From NCBI RefSeq assembly GCF_030683065.1, contig NZ_JAUXMX010000033.1, positions 124,001-188,000 of the forward strand: 64,000 bases of DNA. Reading direction: 5' to 3'. The stretch is from Pseudomonas sp. Lineage in GTDB: Bacteria; Pseudomonadota; Gammaproteobacteria; Pseudomonadales; Pseudomonadaceae. Both the position numbers and the translations under genes were made by a program. Shown here in pieces: positions 1 through 10,287 of this stretch. Each line of letters starts with the position of its first letter. Position 1 is the stretch's first letter. The notes beneath the pieces are model-generated. The model was not told the DNA's origin, ran no database searches, and saw nothing but the letters and a program-made list of their open reading frames with translations.

Positions 1-385
1 GGCCATTGGTGGACCACGCAAGGACGACATCTGCTACGCCACCCAAAACCGCCAGGACGCGGTCAAGCAACTGGCCGCCGAAAGCGACGTGCTGCTGGTG
101 GTCGGCAGCCCCAACAGCTCCAACTCCAACCGCCTGCGCGAACTGGCCGACCGCATGGGCACCCCGGCCTACCTGATCGACGGTGCCGAGGACCTCAAAC
201 GCGAATGGTTCGACGGCGTTGCCAGCATCGGCATCACCGCCGGCGCCTCAGCCCCCGAGGTGCTGGTGCGCGGCGTGGTTAGTCAATTGCAAGCCTGGGG
301 CGCGGTAGGGGAAAGCGAGCTGGAAGGGCGGCCGGAGAATGTGACGTTCTCGATGCCGAAGGAGTTGCGGGTGAGGCAGGTGTAA
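1..385 (+). CDS. ispH: IspH (LytB), HMBPP reductase, 3' part
   Basis: This is the C-terminal part (about 127 residues) of 4-hydroxy-3-methylbut-2-enyl diphosphate reductase, the cytosolic 4Fe-4S enzyme of the last MEP-pathway step that makes IPP and DMAPP. The frame is open at the left edge (codons start at base 2). Near the start is [12 protein letters not shown], whose Cys is the third cluster ligand of the family, followed by the conserved SSNSNRL loop. The family is about 315 residues long, so more than half lies outside the window. The gene converges on the minor pilin operon with a gap of 287 bp that shows no gene or clear terminator. In P. aeruginosa ispH also abuts pilE. Confidence 0.95.
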   Translation, partial: AIGGPRKDDICYATQNRQDAVKQLAAESDVLLVVGSPNSSNSNRLRELADRMGTPAYLIDGAEDLKREWFDGVASIGITAGASAPEVLVRGVVSQLQAWGAVGESELEGRPENVTFSMPKELRVRQV

Positions 386-672
386 GGCTTAAGGCTGCGC
401 TGCCGGGCCGCCGAGCGCACGGAGCGAAGCCGGAAGCGATAACCCGCCAGAATCGCGCGCGGCTGAACCATCGGTGCATGCAGCCTACAGCGAGCGTCAC
501 CCTACCGATTACAGGTTATCCAAGGTCGAGGAGTTGTTCGAGATCGTAGGGCGGCTTCGGAGCGCAGAGACAACCCGCACGTTTGCTCCGCGCCGCCGAA
601 CCATAGTGCATTGCCTTCGGCGAATGTCACGCCCCAAGGATCACGGATTGCTTCCGATCCACTCTTAGTCAC

Positions 673-1113
673 TTACCAGCAGGTTTGCACTGTGCCTGTT
701 CCCGTCTCGGCTTTTACTCCTCGACTGTCCAGGCTGAGGTTGCCGCACTGGCTATCGCCTGTTTGTGGGCCAGTAGTGGTTGCAACCAGTCGCACGCAGC
801 GGGAAATAGGGGTTCCCGCTGCGCAGACTTCGGCCGCAATACTGTAGCGCTGTTCGTCACTGATCACGGGAGCATTGGCTGCTGTGTTAGGGAATGCTAG
901 GCCGCCGACTCCCAGGTTGGCGGTATAAGTTTGGTTCTGTGAGTAGAACCGTTCCTGTGTCTGCATGATCTGGGTCAGTTTGGCATGGCCATCGGAGCGG
1001 CCCGACTTGAGCATGTATTGCTGGTAGCTAGGGTAGGCTATTGCGGCAAGTATGCCGATTATAGCCACCACAATCATCAACTCGATCAGCGTGAAACCGC
1101 GCTGGTATCGCAT
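673..1113 (-). CDS. pilE: PilE, type IV minor pilin
   Basis: This 146-residue prepilin has a 6-residue leader ending in Gly, then [18 protein letters not shown] with Glu5 of the mature protein, the class III signal cut and methylated by PilD. The C-terminal half has two Cys pairs and the [10 protein letters not shown] and QTCW pattern of PilE minor pilins. PilE is a minor subunit thought to link the priming complex (PilVWX, FimU, PilY1) to the major pilin. Its ATG overlaps the pilY1 stop by one base, so the two are translationally coupled. It is the last gene of the minus-strand operon. A GspH/GspG-type pseudopilin is excluded by context. Confidence 0.93.
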   Translation of the reverse strand: MRYQRGFTLIELMIVVAIIGILAAIAYPSYQQYMLKSGRSDGHAKLTQIMQTQERFYSQNQTYTANLGVGGLAFPNTAANAPVISDEQRYSIAAEVCAAGTPISRCVRLVATTTGPQTGDSQCGNLSLDSRGVKAETGTGTVQTCW

Positions 1114-4100
1114 CAGTTTTCTCTCCAGTAAGTGGTTGTAACTGGGGCGGGATTCTCACAGAAATCCGCGCCATCGACACAGCCGTCTGGGCCTCCACCA
1201 CTCCCGCCCGCAGCCCCTAATCCGCCAATTTCTGAACCATTGACGATATTTGGAGTGCCATCATCGGAAAATATGATGGCCGGCGATGGCGGGATACCCG
1301 AGCGCACCAAAGCGTAGCTGCGGATAGGTACCTCGTTCTTGCTGAAGATCGCACTGGCATCGCTCAGGCTCAAGGCGTATGAACGGCCACGTCCTACGTC
1401 TGGGCCGCAGGTGGTTATGGTCTCTCCACGGGGGCTGAAAGTGTTGAACAAAACGGCGCCGCGGAAGGAGAGCGATGCGGAGAGCACCTTTTCTCCTTTG
1501 GGTAGGCGCAAGAACCAGCCTTGGCTATTGTCCAGTAGCGTTTTGTTGGGTACGTAGTTGTTGCCTGGGGTAAGTTGTGCATAGAGCTCGTTGATGTCTT
1601 GGCGTAAGGCTGGCAAGCCGTTGTCGGTATCAAGAGTGGCAAGCTGGGCCTGATCGATCAGGTACTGGTAGGCCTCGAACGTCGCCAGATCATCCCCGTA
1701 GATGGCTTTGGCCGCTGCGAGTTGCTCGGCGCTCAGAAGTCCGGAGCTTTCGTCGTAGGCAGCGGTGGATATTGCATTTGCTTCTGCCTGAGCGGTCGCT
1801 GCTTGGCTAACGAGTGCTGAGCGCTCGGTCTCTAAGGATTGAAGCAGTGCGATGTTGCCGGCCAGGTTGGTCGCGGTATTAGCCAGTTCTGTGTTTTTAG
1901 CGATTTCTTCTCGAGCCAGAAGCTCTTCCACGCTCTGCAGTGGTCCGGACTGTGGTCCTGTAAGGGCCTGCAAGCCATTCAGGGCCGTCTGGATACCAGC
2001 TGTGTCGCTGCTGCTGATGGCGCTTTTCAACTGGGTTAAAGCATCTTGCAGTGCGGTCTTGCTGTCACCGGAGTTCAGCTCATCGCGTTTGGCAGACCCG
2101 GGAGCGTCGGCATAGTCTTGATTCAGGCTATCCAGGCCAGCTTGAAGGGTGTTGATGGTGTCGTCATCCGCTGATGCGGCCTTAGCCGCGACGATTGCCT
2201 GTTCCTTGTCCAGAATTTGCTGATAGAGCGATCCCAGTTCGCTTTGTAGGTTGGTCAGTGTGCTGTAGAGCCCTACCAGGGACTCGGCTTGGGTATGCAG
2301 TACGTTCTTCTTGTCAAAGGCTGCTTGTGCTACCGCAGCAGCGCTGCTGTACGCGCTAATAGCAGCAGTTTCTGCTGCAGTTGCAGCGTCCAGGTTTGCC
2401 ACCGTCTCTGGGGTCGAGAGGGCGTCATCAGCTGCTTGCGCGGACTCCTTGGCGGTAACAGCGGCGGCTTTGTTGGCAGCGGCGCTATTGTAGGCGGCAT
2501 CTTTATCTGCCAAGTCGGCATCCGCTTCAGCGCGTGCTTGTTGCATGGCTGCCAAGCTCTGCTGGCTTTCAAGCAGGCCTTGCTGGAGTGTGCTTTGCTC
2601 AGTGCTTTCTGCGGCATGGGCAAGCAAATAGGGATCGGCTGCCATAATGGCGTCAATTTCGGACTGTTTGTCATTGGCGCTGCTGTTGGCTTGGAGCATG
2701 GCGTTGTACTTGGCAGTGAAGAGCGATGCGTCCTTGTGCGCGTTGAATGCATCGCGGGCGGATGCTACGGATTGGTTGAGGGCATTGATCAGGGCCTCCG
2801 CCTCTGCGATATCTTCTAGAATCCCTGCAGCCTCGGCATCGGTAAGGTCGACACTGGATACATCGACCAGATCGCTTTCAGTGATCGGCTTGTCTGGACT
2901 GATTTCAGTGGCCCCGTATGCATAGCTTGCAGGCTTGTTGAAGACATTGGCATCGCGTAGCACATAGAAGCGATCAATGGTGTCTTCGCTGAGCGGGTGC
3001 GCCCGATAACCTGAGCCAAGAGAGATGGTGAAGTACGTCTTTCCGCCGCGCTCCCGAACCAATGCGACGTCCGGAGTGCTGAAGAACCGGCGGTTATTCA
3101 GTGCGGAGTCCCCTCCGACGCTAGCGATGCGACCGCCAGTGGCCAGGTTGGCGGCGCCCGTGTTGGCGTTATTAATATCGAAGCGGAACACCTGAGCGCG
3201 GCTATCAGCGGCATAAAGGATATCGGCCAGGCCATCACTGTTGATGTCGATGACTACGGGGTCGGCCGGCATGCTGTGAGTCATGCTGGCCAGTTTCAGG
3301 TTGGCGCCGGTGTCGGAAGCATTGCTGGCGCGCCAGATCAACTGGCCGGTGTCGGCGTTGACGATATACAGGCTATTGCCATAGTTGTCGTTGGCGGTAG
3401 GGGTGTTGGGGCTGTCAACGTCCTGAATCGGGTCGTAGCCGCCAGTAAAGATCAGCACCTTGGTGGCTGTGCCGTTGACCTTGATGCTTGCCAGTTTTGG
3501 TGTCGACCAGGTTTGGCCGAGTTTCTCGAAGCCGGGGGTTGAATCGGTAGTTGTACCGCCCTTGATCACCCATTTGAGTGCCGGGGTGTTGATGTTCCCC
3601 ACATCCAGGGCGTAATAGTTGCGGCCACCACGACGCATGCCGGCATAGAGAATACTTTTTGTGATATTGCGGGTTTTTGCCGTTGTGTCGAGACTGCCGT
3701 ACTCAACCCATAGATTGAACTGGCCGTCCATGCCATAGCGCTTGGCATCGGATCCCTTGGGGTCCTGATAATAGGCATTGAGGTTGGACAGCAGTTCCTT
3801 GGGAATGAAGGCGAATTTTTCCGCGCCGGTCTTGGGGTCTACCGCATGGATAAAGCCTTCATTGGTGCCGAAGAACATATAGAGCTGTTCAGGGGAAGTG
3901 GCTGTGCCGTTCTTGGCAGCCTCGACGCGTACCAAGTCTTCATCGGTCTTGTAGGCCACCAGGCGCGGTTCGTTATGCAGGACGTCAGCAAGCTGCAAGC
4001 GCGCCTGGCTTGTGAGGGGGTCGATCCCTCTGCCCCACTTGATGGCGTTCTCTCTGGCTGTGTCCGAGCCGGTTGCCGTGCCAACACCGAGCATGGTTTT

Positions 4101-5591
4101 GCTAATGGCGGTGTTGGATGTCGTCAGATCATGGGCGCTGCTGGTTAATGACACGCTTCCTGTTACACCTGCCGACGCGGTGGGCGAGCGATCAGTCGCT
4201 GTCCAGGTGAACAGATTGCGCGCGTCGGGGTTGCTCAGCAGGCCAGCGATTCCGCCTTTTGCTACGTCACGACCATCCTGAAGCGACCAGTAACTCGATG
4301 CACTTTCCTTGAAAAAACCGGTTGCTTCATCAACCGCAGGTTGACCATTTTTATCAACGATTTGCGCTGCAGTCTTGTTGCCGTTGACGTCGGTGGTTTC
4401 CGCCTGGAATTTGTAGCGTTTAACGTTGCCGACCCAGCGGGCACCTTCCGCAGGGCGGAACAGGGCGTAGTAAAGGTCGTTGCGGTAGCCCAGGTTGTTG
4501 TAGGCGCTTACCGCGACGCTAGGGGTGGCGAAGGTCGTGTTTTCCGCAAGAATTTCCACCAGAATCGACTTGAGTGCAGTCACCAGGCCAGAGGTATCGT
4601 CGGTGGTGAAGTAGCGGCCATTGCCTGCACTAGCCGTGTTTTGCAGCAGGGTTTGGTTGGTAGCAAAGCCGATGGTGTAAGTGCTGATCGTCTGCTTGCC
4701 GGGCTGCGAAGAGCTAACGTCTTGGTTGGCCAAATGCTCGGCAAGGTGAGGCATGCACTCGCCACTGTAGTTGCTACTGCTAGTACCCGGGTTACGGCAG
4801 TTGGCGTTGGCAGTGGTGTATTGCGTGTTAGCTGCCCCCGCGACGCTGATCAATGAGCGAATGTCGTTGTTGGCGGCGTTGTCATAGGTGGGGGCTCCGT
4901 CGGTGAGCAGAATTATATTGCTCTTCTGGCAGGAGTATTGGATTGGGCTGGAATAATTGCCTCCACTCTTGGATGAGGAAACACTTGGTTTAGAGGTCAA
5001 ATAACCGCTGCCACTGCTATTTTCATAAGCTGCATAAGTGCTGCCACCAAACTTCGGTGCTGCGCCTTTCATATAAAGCGCAGCCTCATAGAAGGATTCT
5101 GAAAGAGGAGTATTAGGGTACGCGTAAAGGCTGTTTAGCTCTGTCTTGAAGTCATCGGCAACCGTGCTTGCTCGTCTTACGGGGATGGCAACCATCCCGC
5201 CTTGCATATTGCTGCCGCCGTCTGCGTAGGCGTCAAAGTGCATCAGTCCAATATTGACATCGTCGCTTAAGCGCAATTCTTCAATAAGCTCGTTGGTTAC
5301 GTCTTTGACGACTTGCAGTCGAGTCTTGCGATAGGTTTTGTTTTTTCCACTCCCGCTCTCAACACAGCGGTTGCGAATACCTCTATCCGAAATTTCGCAG
5401 GTGGTTCCATTTACTGCAGCATCCATAGACCCCGAGTTATCGATGACGAACATCAGATTGGGGCGAACCTGCTGATCCTCTGGAAGGCTGCGGCTGACAT
5501 AAATCTCCGTGTCGTCAGCTAGTGCAGTTTGCAGGGTGAGGCTTATATAACAGAAGCTGCCAAGGACAAAAGCAAACGGGCGAATGTTCAT
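1113..5591 (-). CDS. pilY1: PilY1, pilus tip adhesin/mechanosensor with large coiled-coil insertion
   Basis: The 1492-residue precursor has a signal peptide (about 1-25). A von Willebrand A domain follows, with MIDAS motif DNSGS at 51-55 and ILLTDGAPT near 227-235. The C-terminal PilY1 beta-propeller is recognisable from [17 protein letters not shown] (about 570) onward. The calcium loop DINSDGLAD lies at 782-790. P. aeruginosa PilY1 has about 1160 residues. The excess here is an Ala/Gln/Glu/Asp-rich, heptad-like stretch at about 915-1340, placed between DRFYVLRD...ESDLVDV and the [13 protein letters not shown] strand. PilY1 primes pilus assembly, sits at the tip and acts in adhesion and surface sensing. 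It is 15 bp downstream of a small secreted-protein gene and overlaps pilE. The frame is intact throughout. Confidence 0.93.
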   Translation of the reverse strand: MNIRPFAFVLGSFCYISLTLQTALADDTEIYVSRSLPEDQQVRPNLMFVIDNSGSMDAAVNGTTCEISDRGIRNRCVESGSGKNKTYRKTRLQVVKDVTNELIEELRLSDDVNIGLMHFDAYADGGSNMQGGMVAIPVRRASTVADDFKTELNSLYAYPNTPLSESFYEAALYMKGAAPKFGGSTYAAYENSSGSGYLTSKPSVSSSKSGGNYSSPIQYSCQKSNIILLTDGAPTYDNAANNDIRSLISVAGAANTQYTTANANCRNPGTSSSNYSGECMPHLAEHLANQDVSSSQPGKQTISTYTIGFATNQTLLQNTASAGNGRYFTTDDTSGLVTALKSILVEILAENTTFATPSVAVSAYNNLGYRNDLYYALFRPAEGARWVGNVKRYKFQAETTDVNGNKTAAQIVDKNGQPAVDEATGFFKESASSYWSLQDGRDVAKGGIAGLLSNPDARNLFTWTATDRSPTASAGVTGSVSLTSSAHDLTTSNTAISKTMLGVGTATGSDTARENAIKWGRGIDPLTSQARLQLADVLHNEPRLVAYKTDEDLVRVEAAKNGTATSPEQLYMFFGTNEGFIHAVDPKTGAEKFAFIPKELLSNLNAYYQDPKGSDAKRYGMDGQFNLWVEYGSLDTTAKTRNITKSILYAGMRRGGRNYYALDVGNINTPALKWVIKGGTTTDSTPGFEKLGQTWSTPKLASIKVNGTATKVLIFTGGYDPIQDVDSPNTPTANDNYGNSLYIVNADTGQLIWRASNASDTGANLKLASMTHSMPADPVVIDINSDGLADILYAADSRAQVFRFDINNANTGAANLATGGRIASVGGDSALNNRRFFSTPDVALVRERGGKTYFTISLGSGYRAHPLSEDTIDRFYVLRDANVFNKPASYAYGATEISPDKPITESDLVDVSSVDLTDAEAAGILEDIAEAEALINALNQSVASARDAFNAHKDASLFTAKYNAMLQANSSANDKQSEIDAIMAADPYLLAHAAESTEQSTLQQGLLESQQSLAAMQQARAEADADLADKDAAYNSAAANKAAAVTAKESAQAADDALSTPETVANLDAATAAETAAISAYSSAAAVAQAAFDKKNVLHTQAESLVGLYSTLTNLQSELGSLYQQILDKEQAIVAAKAASADDDTINTLQAGLDSLNQDYADAPGSAKRDELNSGDSKTALQDALTQLKSAISSSDTAGIQTALNGLQALTGPQSGPLQSVEELLAREEIAKNTELANTATNLAGNIALLQSLETERSALVSQAATAQAEANAISTAAYDESSGLLSAEQLAAAKAIYGDDLATFEAYQYLIDQAQLATLDTDNGLPALRQDINELYAQLTPGNNYVPNKTLLDNSQGWFLRLPKGEKVLSASLSFRGAVLFNTFSPRGETITTCGPDVGRGRSYALSLSDASAIFSKNEVPIRSYALVRSGIPPSPAIIFSDDGTPNIVNGSEIGGLGAAGGSGGGPDGCVDGADFCENPAPVTTTYWREN

Positions 5592-5606
5592 ATTTATGAT
5601 GTCCTG

Positions 5607-5933
5607 TTATTTGGCAACGATTTCGCTGATGGCGTCGATCGGCTTGCTGCGAATGAATACGGTGCCTATCAATGTTTGCCCATCTTGCAGCGCATTGGCC
5701 GCTGTCTTGCGACCTTGGATATAGAGTTGTGCGTCGGGAGTGAAGGGCAGCAGGCGCAGAGGGCAATCTGGGCAGGGAGACAGTTCGCCGTACGGGTAAC
5801 CGCCAGTCATACGGACAGTGACGGTCGCCATTTCCAGCGGGCTATAGCTATTTATATCGCTATCTTCGGCATGGGTAATGCCTGTCAGTAGCAGGGTGGC
5901 GGTCAGGGCGAAGTAGGCGGTCAATCGGCTCAT
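5607..5933 (-). CDS. Small secreted protein between pilX and pilY1 (PilY2-like by context only)
   Basis: This 108-residue protein has an N-terminal signal peptide (about 1-22, cleavage near THA-ED), a CPDCP pair and a beta-rich C-terminal part. It lies in the minor pilin operon, 10 bp after pilX and 15 bp before pilY1, so co-expression is near certain. In P. aeruginosa a small secreted protein, PilY2, lies after pilY1, not before it. I cannot show homology by eye, so the name is not applied. A periplasmic partner of PilY1 or PilX is a reasonable guess from position. Confidence 0.8.
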   Translation of the reverse strand: MSRLTAYFALTATLLLTGITHAEDSDINSYSPLEMATVTVRMTGGYPYGELSPCPDCPLRLLPFTPDAQLYIQGRKTAANALQDGQTLIGTVFIRSKPIDAISEIVAK

Positions 5934-5943
5934 GGTATTTCCC

Positions 5944-6495
5944 CTAACCTTTGGTGTTCATGAAGATAATGCCCTGCGATTGCTCGGAGTAGGCGCCGTT
6001 GTCCATTTGCGAGCGGGTTTGCAGTTCATAGTCGGTGCATTCGAAGCGCTCGACGTTGGCCCCGGTACAGAGGCTTGTTTTGGTATAGCGAACCACGGTG
6101 AAACCTGGGGCTGGAATGGGCGTCGTAGTGTCTACGGCCCTTCTGGTCGTGTTGGGTAGGCCGAGTTGCTTGAGTTCGGTGGCGGTGAGTTTCTGTGGGT
6201 AACCGTCTGCGCCATTACTGAACGATCCTGCGTTTATTGCATCGAGTAGCGGTGCGCGTCCTAGCAAGCTGGCATTGAAGGCGAGCAGTTCTGAGCGAAT
6301 TTCGTTCTGTGCCTGTTGGAATGTTTCATTACGGAACTGCGAGTTGCTGGCCATGCGTTCTTCCAGCGTGGAGAACTGCATGGCGGTGATGCCTGCAATA
6401 GTGAGTACGACCAGAAACACCAGCGCAACGATCAAGGTGGCACCGGTTTGGCGGGAGTGGGTTGCAAGGGTCATGTCCATAGTGCCGAGCCTCAA
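5944..6495 (-). CDS. pilX: PilX, minor pilin
   Basis: The protein has up to 183 residues. Its N-terminal stretch RQTGATLIVALVFLVVLTIAGI carries the PilX-type signal, with Gly before the cut and an Ala-Thr-Leu-Ile start that lacks the usual Glu5. MASNSQFRNETFQQAQNEIR, typical of PilX_N, follows. PilX is part of the minor pilin priming complex that initiates pilus assembly in the inner membrane. Its first ATG overlaps the pilW stop (ATGA, 6492-6495). In-frame ATG codons 15 and 21 bp further in are alternatives. It is followed after 10 bp by the small secreted protein and pilY1. Confidence 0.92.
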   Translation of the reverse strand: MRLGTMDMTLATHSRQTGATLIVALVFLVVLTIAGITAMQFSTLEERMASNSQFRNETFQQAQNEIRSELLAFNASLLGRAPLLDAINAGSFSNGADGYPQKLTATELKQLGLPNTTRRAVDTTTPIPAPGFTVVRYTKTSLCTGANVERFECTDYELQTRSQMDNGAYSEQSQGIIFMNTKG

Positions 6496-7325
6496 TAGGT
6501 ATTACGCAGCTTGATAGTGGTAGTGAATATTTGCCGGGATTTGCCGTCGTTAAAGGAGATGGGGGCTGCATCCAGCAGTACATATTGGCGAGCAGGGGCA
6601 GGGGGACTAACGGCGTTCATTGAATTGGCCAAGACGGCAATACGGACGGCCAGCACATTTTCCCAATTGCTTACGCGATCCGCAGAGACGTATTGATTGA
6701 CACTGCTGGTATCGCCTCCTGTGCTAATGCCATATTGCACTTGCAAGGCATCTATACCGTCGATAAGCCTTTGTGCTGTTGCTCCAGTTACCCAGCCACC
6801 GCGAGTGTTTCTTGATCGGCAGCCAAGTGCTGGGTGGGGCTCTCCGTTGGCAGGGTCGGCCTCGATGATCACAAATTGGTTGATGATTATGTCCGTGTCA
6901 TTAATGGCATGGGTACCTGTGCCATTCACGCCAAGACAATCGCGGCGCAAATTATCCTGGATGCGTGGCTGAAGTACGAATGCGACGTTATCCGACTCTT
7001 CATCGACGCCTTGGCTGCTACAGGTGCCCGAATCATTGCAGATGCCATTGCCGGGACTGGCGATAGTGGAGGGTAGGCTTACGGATAAATTGGCTGCTTC
7101 GACATAGCCGGCATGGCGTGCGCTTTGGGCGATAAATTCGAGCGCGAACCGGCCATTCTCCTGCAGGCGCGATGCAGACTCATTGCTGGCATAGGTTTGT
7201 TTCGATGAGAGGAAAACCTGGACAACCCCTGTCATCAGCAGGAGGCTGATCACCAAGGCGACTAGCAGTTCGACGATGGACATCCCGCATTGACGATATT
7301 GCAGGCTCTGTCGGCGGTGGCTCAT
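6492..7325 (-). CDS. pilW: PilW, minor pilin
   Basis: The protein has 277 residues with prepilin signal QCG-MSIVELLVALVISLLLMTGVVQVFL and Glu at mature position 5. It is longer than the other minor pilins, as is usual for PilW. The globular part contains several Cys, including CNDSGTCSSQG. PilW joins PilV, PilX, FimU and PilY1 in the complex that starts assembly. Both ends overlap neighbours by four bases (ATGA with pilV upstream and with pilX downstream), so the operon is translationally coupled. Confidence 0.93.
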   Translation of the reverse strand: MSHRRQSLQYRQCGMSIVELLVALVISLLLMTGVVQVFLSSKQTYASNESASRLQENGRFALEFIAQSARHAGYVEAANLSVSLPSTIASPGNGICNDSGTCSSQGVDEESDNVAFVLQPRIQDNLRRDCLGVNGTGTHAINDTDIIINQFVIIEADPANGEPHPALGCRSRNTRGGWVTGATAQRLIDGIDALQVQYGISTGGDTSSVNQYVSADRVSNWENVLAVRIAVLANSMNAVSPPAPARQYVLLDAAPISFNDGKSRQIFTTTIKLRNTY

Positions 7326-7882
7326 CGTTCTATCCTCAGTTCAGATGTCGATCCATCTTTTGTAGCGGATCGGCTGCTTTTGGACAGCCAGTTCAAGCTC
7401 AGATCCAGGTCGTTTCCGTCACTTTCGGCATCGAGTAATGTTCCTGCCTCTGGCGGGATAATGAAATCCCGACTATTGAAGCGTGCATCAATGGTGTTGA
7501 AGGTCGCGATATCGACGTAGCTGCATTGGGCTTCCCAAGTATCGAATGCTGCCATCTCCTGCGCATTGCAGTTGCTGGCCGTAATCTTGGAAGCGCTGCT
7601 GGGGTTGTAATGGTCTGCACACATTCTGGCGGGCAGTGCTGCGCAGTTTGGCGCTGCTGCGTACTGAGCAGCAGTTCCGTCCGGGTTAGCCCGCATACGT
7701 TCGATTAGATCCTGCATAAGCCAAACAGACTGAGAGCGTTGTCCGCTGTCGGCAGTACTTTGCAGGGCGTTAAGTTGAAGTGCCGCCAAGCCAAGCAGTC
7801 CAACGGTAAAAATTAGCAAGGCGACCATTACCTCGATCAACGAGGCGCCCTGTTGTCTGTGTTTCTGTTTTGGTAGGTTCAT
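7322..7882 (-). CDS. pilV: PilV, minor pilin
   Basis: This 186-residue prepilin has leader MNLPKQKHRQQG, then ASLIEVMVALLIFTVGLLGLAALQ, the PilV-type N-terminus with Glu5. Further on, WLMQDLIERMRANP matches the family helix that follows the transmembrane segment. PilV is a minor pilin needed for pilus initiation. The gene lies 16 bp after fimU and overlaps pilW by four bases. Confidence 0.93.
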   Translation of the reverse strand: MNLPKQKHRQQGASLIEVMVALLIFTVGLLGLAALQLNALQSTADSGQRSQSVWLMQDLIERMRANPDGTAAQYAAAPNCAALPARMCADHYNPSSASKITASNCNAQEMAAFDTWEAQCSYVDIATFNTIDARFNSRDFIIPPEAGTLLDAESDGNDLDLSLNWLSKSSRSATKDGSTSELRIER

Positions 7883-7898
7883 GATGCTTCCTCCTCGA

Positions 7899-8411
7899 TC
7901 AGCTGCAAGCCGCGTCTCTAGTCATGTGTTTGACTTCTGCCCGGCCTTGGCGATTCAGGCTGATGCAGCGAGCGCTTTCCCCGGTAACCTTCAAATTGGG
8001 CGATGTTATTGCCAGTGCTGCGTTGGTTTGGGTGGTCGTGCCATCACGACGGAAGACAAGTACCGGAGGGTTGGCTATGCCAGAACTGGTGATGCTGACG
8101 CCGTTGGCTGAAGAGAACACCCGCACTACATCAGCATGATTGCAGCTGTTGATGGTGCTGGGGCCGACACACCAGCCCGCGCTCCATCCGTTGGCTGTCC
8201 CCGTTACGGGGATTAGCCGGACATCTCGATTGAGCTTGATGGCTTCACTGCGAGCAAAGGCAAGTGACAGCATCATTTCATTGGTCTGGGAGCTCACGCG
8301 TTGTTTAATGGCGAAGTCACCCATGGCGGGAATCGCTATCGACAAGATGACTCCCAGCAGTGCCAGGGTGATCATCAGTTCGATCAGGGTAAAACCGGAT
8401 TGTTGCTTCAT
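7899..8411 (-). CDS. fimU: FimU, minor pilin (GspH/FimT family)
   Basis: From the chosen ATG the protein has 170 residues, MKQQSG then [28 protein letters not shown]. The GspH-like domain follows, with VSSQTNEMMLSLAFARSEAIKLNRDVRL. The ATG at 8411 is chosen because a purine-rich AAGGA precedes it and it gives a 6-residue leader; the frame stays open upstream to 8483, which would give an unlikely 30-residue leader. FimU is the first minor pilin of the priming complex and connects it to PilE or the major pilin. Gap to pilV is 16 bp. Confidence 0.9.
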   Translation of the reverse strand: MKQQSGFTLIELMITLALLGVILSIAIPAMGDFAIKQRVSSQTNEMMLSLAFARSEAIKLNRDVRLIPVTGTANGWSAGWCVGPSTINSCNHADVVRVFSSANGVSITSSGIANPPVLVFRRDGTTTQTNAALAITSPNLKVTGESARCISLNRQGRAEVKHMTRDAACS

Positions 8412-8524
8412 CGTCTCTGATCCTTTTAGCTCTACTGACATCATTGCCAGCAACCTGTCGAGCTTCAAATCGATATGAGACATCCGGTTTCTTTGTGGTG
8501 CTGAGTGGTCGGCTCAGGTTGCGC

Positions 8525-9049
8525 TTACAAGGGACAGCGAGCTTCACTGCTTGAAACTTTCATGCGCCCTTGTCGGTTGATTACGATTGCGCCAGGTTTG
8601 GCGCTACCCTGTCGAGGGCATAGGCTCATGGTGCCATTGCTGACAAAGGTCACGCCTTGGCTGCTGAAATGTATCGAGTTAGTAGGCCGCATGCCGCGCC
8701 AGTTCAGCGCTATTCCGCTAGGGAGTTGCAGCGTGCTGATGATTTCCTCGCCAGGATCCAGACGACGGTTGCCGTTGCTGTCGATAAAGCTACTCAGGCT
8801 TTCAGTCCATTGTTGGCTGCAAGTCTCTTGTACTGTCAGCGGACATAGTGTGACTCGACTTTGCCGAGTCATGGCCAAATAGCGGGCCTGGGTGGCCATA
8901 TGGAAGAGGTCGGTTTGTAGGCTGTGCATTTTCTGCTTGTGTATCCAGCCAGAGACAGCTGGAGTGGCAATGCCAAGCAATGATGCAGTCAAAGCCAGTG
9001 CCATAAGCGCTTCGAGCAAGCTGAAGCCTGCATTCGAGGAAGATCTCAT
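8525..9049 (-). CDS. fimT: FimT-like minor pilin (GspH family)
   Basis: This 174-residue prepilin has leader MRSSSNAG followed by FSLLEALMALALTASLLGIATPAVSGW, with Glu5. The GspH/FimT domain shows QTDLFHMATQARYLAMTRQSRVTLCP and a C-terminal NRQGRMKV strand. FimT proteins are linked to DNA binding and natural transformation in some gammaproteobacteria; a role here is inferred from family only. It is first in the minus-strand cluster, preceded by AGGAACTCAGG. A 113-bp gap separates it from fimU, so fimU may have its own promoter. It is divergent from thiO. Confidence 0.88.
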   Translation of the reverse strand: MRSSSNAGFSLLEALMALALTASLLGIATPAVSGWIHKQKMHSLQTDLFHMATQARYLAMTRQSRVTLCPLTVQETCSQQWTESLSSFIDSNGNRRLDPGEEIISTLQLPSGIALNWRGMRPTNSIHFSSQGVTFVSNGTMSLCPRQGSAKPGAIVINRQGRMKVSSSEARCPL

Positions 9050-9146
9050 CCTGAGTTCCTAAATGTTGTCCCTAACACCGATATGACCTTAGTCCATTTT
9101 GTGGGTTTGTCTGCTTTTTTTGTCTGGGTATGCGGAGCGTGATGTT

Positions 9147-10238
9147 TTGACTGAGATAGTGATAGTCGGCGGGGGGATTGCCGGGCTGCTGACAGCGCGC
9201 AATTTAGGTGCCGCGGGTTGCCAGGTAGTACTGGTAGAGCGCGGAGCGATAGGCTCTGAATCTTCTTGGGCCGGTGGCGGTATCGTCTCGCCGCTGTACC
9301 CCTGGAACTACAGCCCAGCGGTGACGGCGTTGGCGCACTGGTCGCAGGATTTCTATCCGCAGCTGGGGGCGAAGTTGCTGGAGGATACCGGTGTCGATCC
9401 CGAGGTGTATGTCACCGGTTTGTACTGGCTAGATCAGGAACAGGCCGCCCCCTTGGCCTGGGCTGCGCGTGAGCAGCGGCCGATGCAGGCGGTCTCCGTC
9501 GAGTCTGTTTACCGGGCGGTGCCGGCGTTGGCCGGTGGCTTCTCGCAGGCGTTGTTCATGTCGGGGGTGGCCAATGTGCGTAATCCGCGCTTGATCAAGG
9601 CACTACGTGCCGCGCTGGCGCAGATGCCGAATGTGACGGTGCATGAGCAGTGCGCGGTAAGCGGGTTTATCCGCGAGGGCGAGCGGATTTGTGGCGTGCA
9701 TACCTCCGCCGGCGAGATGCGTGCCGATCGCGTGGTGGTTGCCGCTGGTGCCTGGAGTGGCGAGTTGTTGCGCAGCTTGAGTATCGAGTTGCCAGTCGAG
9801 CCGGTGAAGGGGCAGATGATCCTCTACAAGTGCGCCGAGGATTTTCTCAGCAGTATCGTGCTGGCCAACGGGCGCTATGCGATTCCGCGGCGCGATGGTC
9901 ATGTCCTGATAGGCAGCACCCTCGAGCATGTGGGGTTCGACAAGACGCCTACCGAAGAAGCCCTTGCCAGTCTCAAGGCGTCGGCGGTCGGGCTGTTGCC
10001 AGCGCTGGTGGATGCCGAGGTGGTGGGTCATTGGGCCGGATTGCGCCCAGGGTCGCCGGAGGGGATTCCCTTTATCGGCCCGGTGCCGGGGCATGACGGG
10101 CTCTGGTTGAACTGCGGGCATTTCCGTAATGGCCTGGTGCTGGCGCCGGCCTCCTGCCAATTGTTGACCGATCTGCTGCTCGGGCGTGAGCCGATCATCG
10201 ATCCGACGCCATACGCGCCCGAAGGGCGTTTGGGTTGA
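9147..10238 (+). CDS. thiO: ThiO, FAD-dependent glycine oxidase
   Basis: The protein has 363 residues with an N-terminal Rossmann motif EIVIVGGGIAGLL (FAD binding), ESSWAGGGIVSPLYPW, and C-terminal HWAGLRPGSPEGIPFIGPV and NCGHFRNGLVLAPAS, all of the DAO/glycine oxidase family. ThiO oxidises glycine to iminoglycine (dehydroglycine) for thiamine thiazole synthesis. I chose the TTG at 9147 because GGAG (9134-9137) lies nine bases upstream and translation then begins right at the Rossmann strand. An earlier TTG at 9099 would add an unlikely hydrophobic 16-residue lead. It is divergent from fimT. Confidence 0.88.
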   Translation: MTEIVIVGGGIAGLLTARNLGAAGCQVVLVERGAIGSESSWAGGGIVSPLYPWNYSPAVTALAHWSQDFYPQLGAKLLEDTGVDPEVYVTGLYWLDQEQAAPLAWAAREQRPMQAVSVESVYRAVPALAGGFSQALFMSGVANVRNPRLIKALRAALAQMPNVTVHEQCAVSGFIREGERICGVHTSAGEMRADRVVVAAGAWSGELLRSLSIELPVEPVKGQMILYKCAEDFLSSIVLANGRYAIPRRDGHVLIGSTLEHVGFDKTPTEEALASLKASAVGLLPALVDAEVVGHWAGLRPGSPEGIPFIGPVPGHDGLWLNCGHFRNGLVLAPASCQLLTDLLLGREPIIDPTPYAPEGRLG

Positions 10239-10287
10239 GAGCTCATGCTCAACGGGGCGCATCATCCCGTGCGGGGGCGGCGTTTTT

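Noticed and set aside
2289..2819. 176-residue open frame inside the PilY1 insertion region
   Set aside because: It exists because the Ala/Gln-rich coiled-coil codons give few stops on the opposite strand; no RBS or domain.
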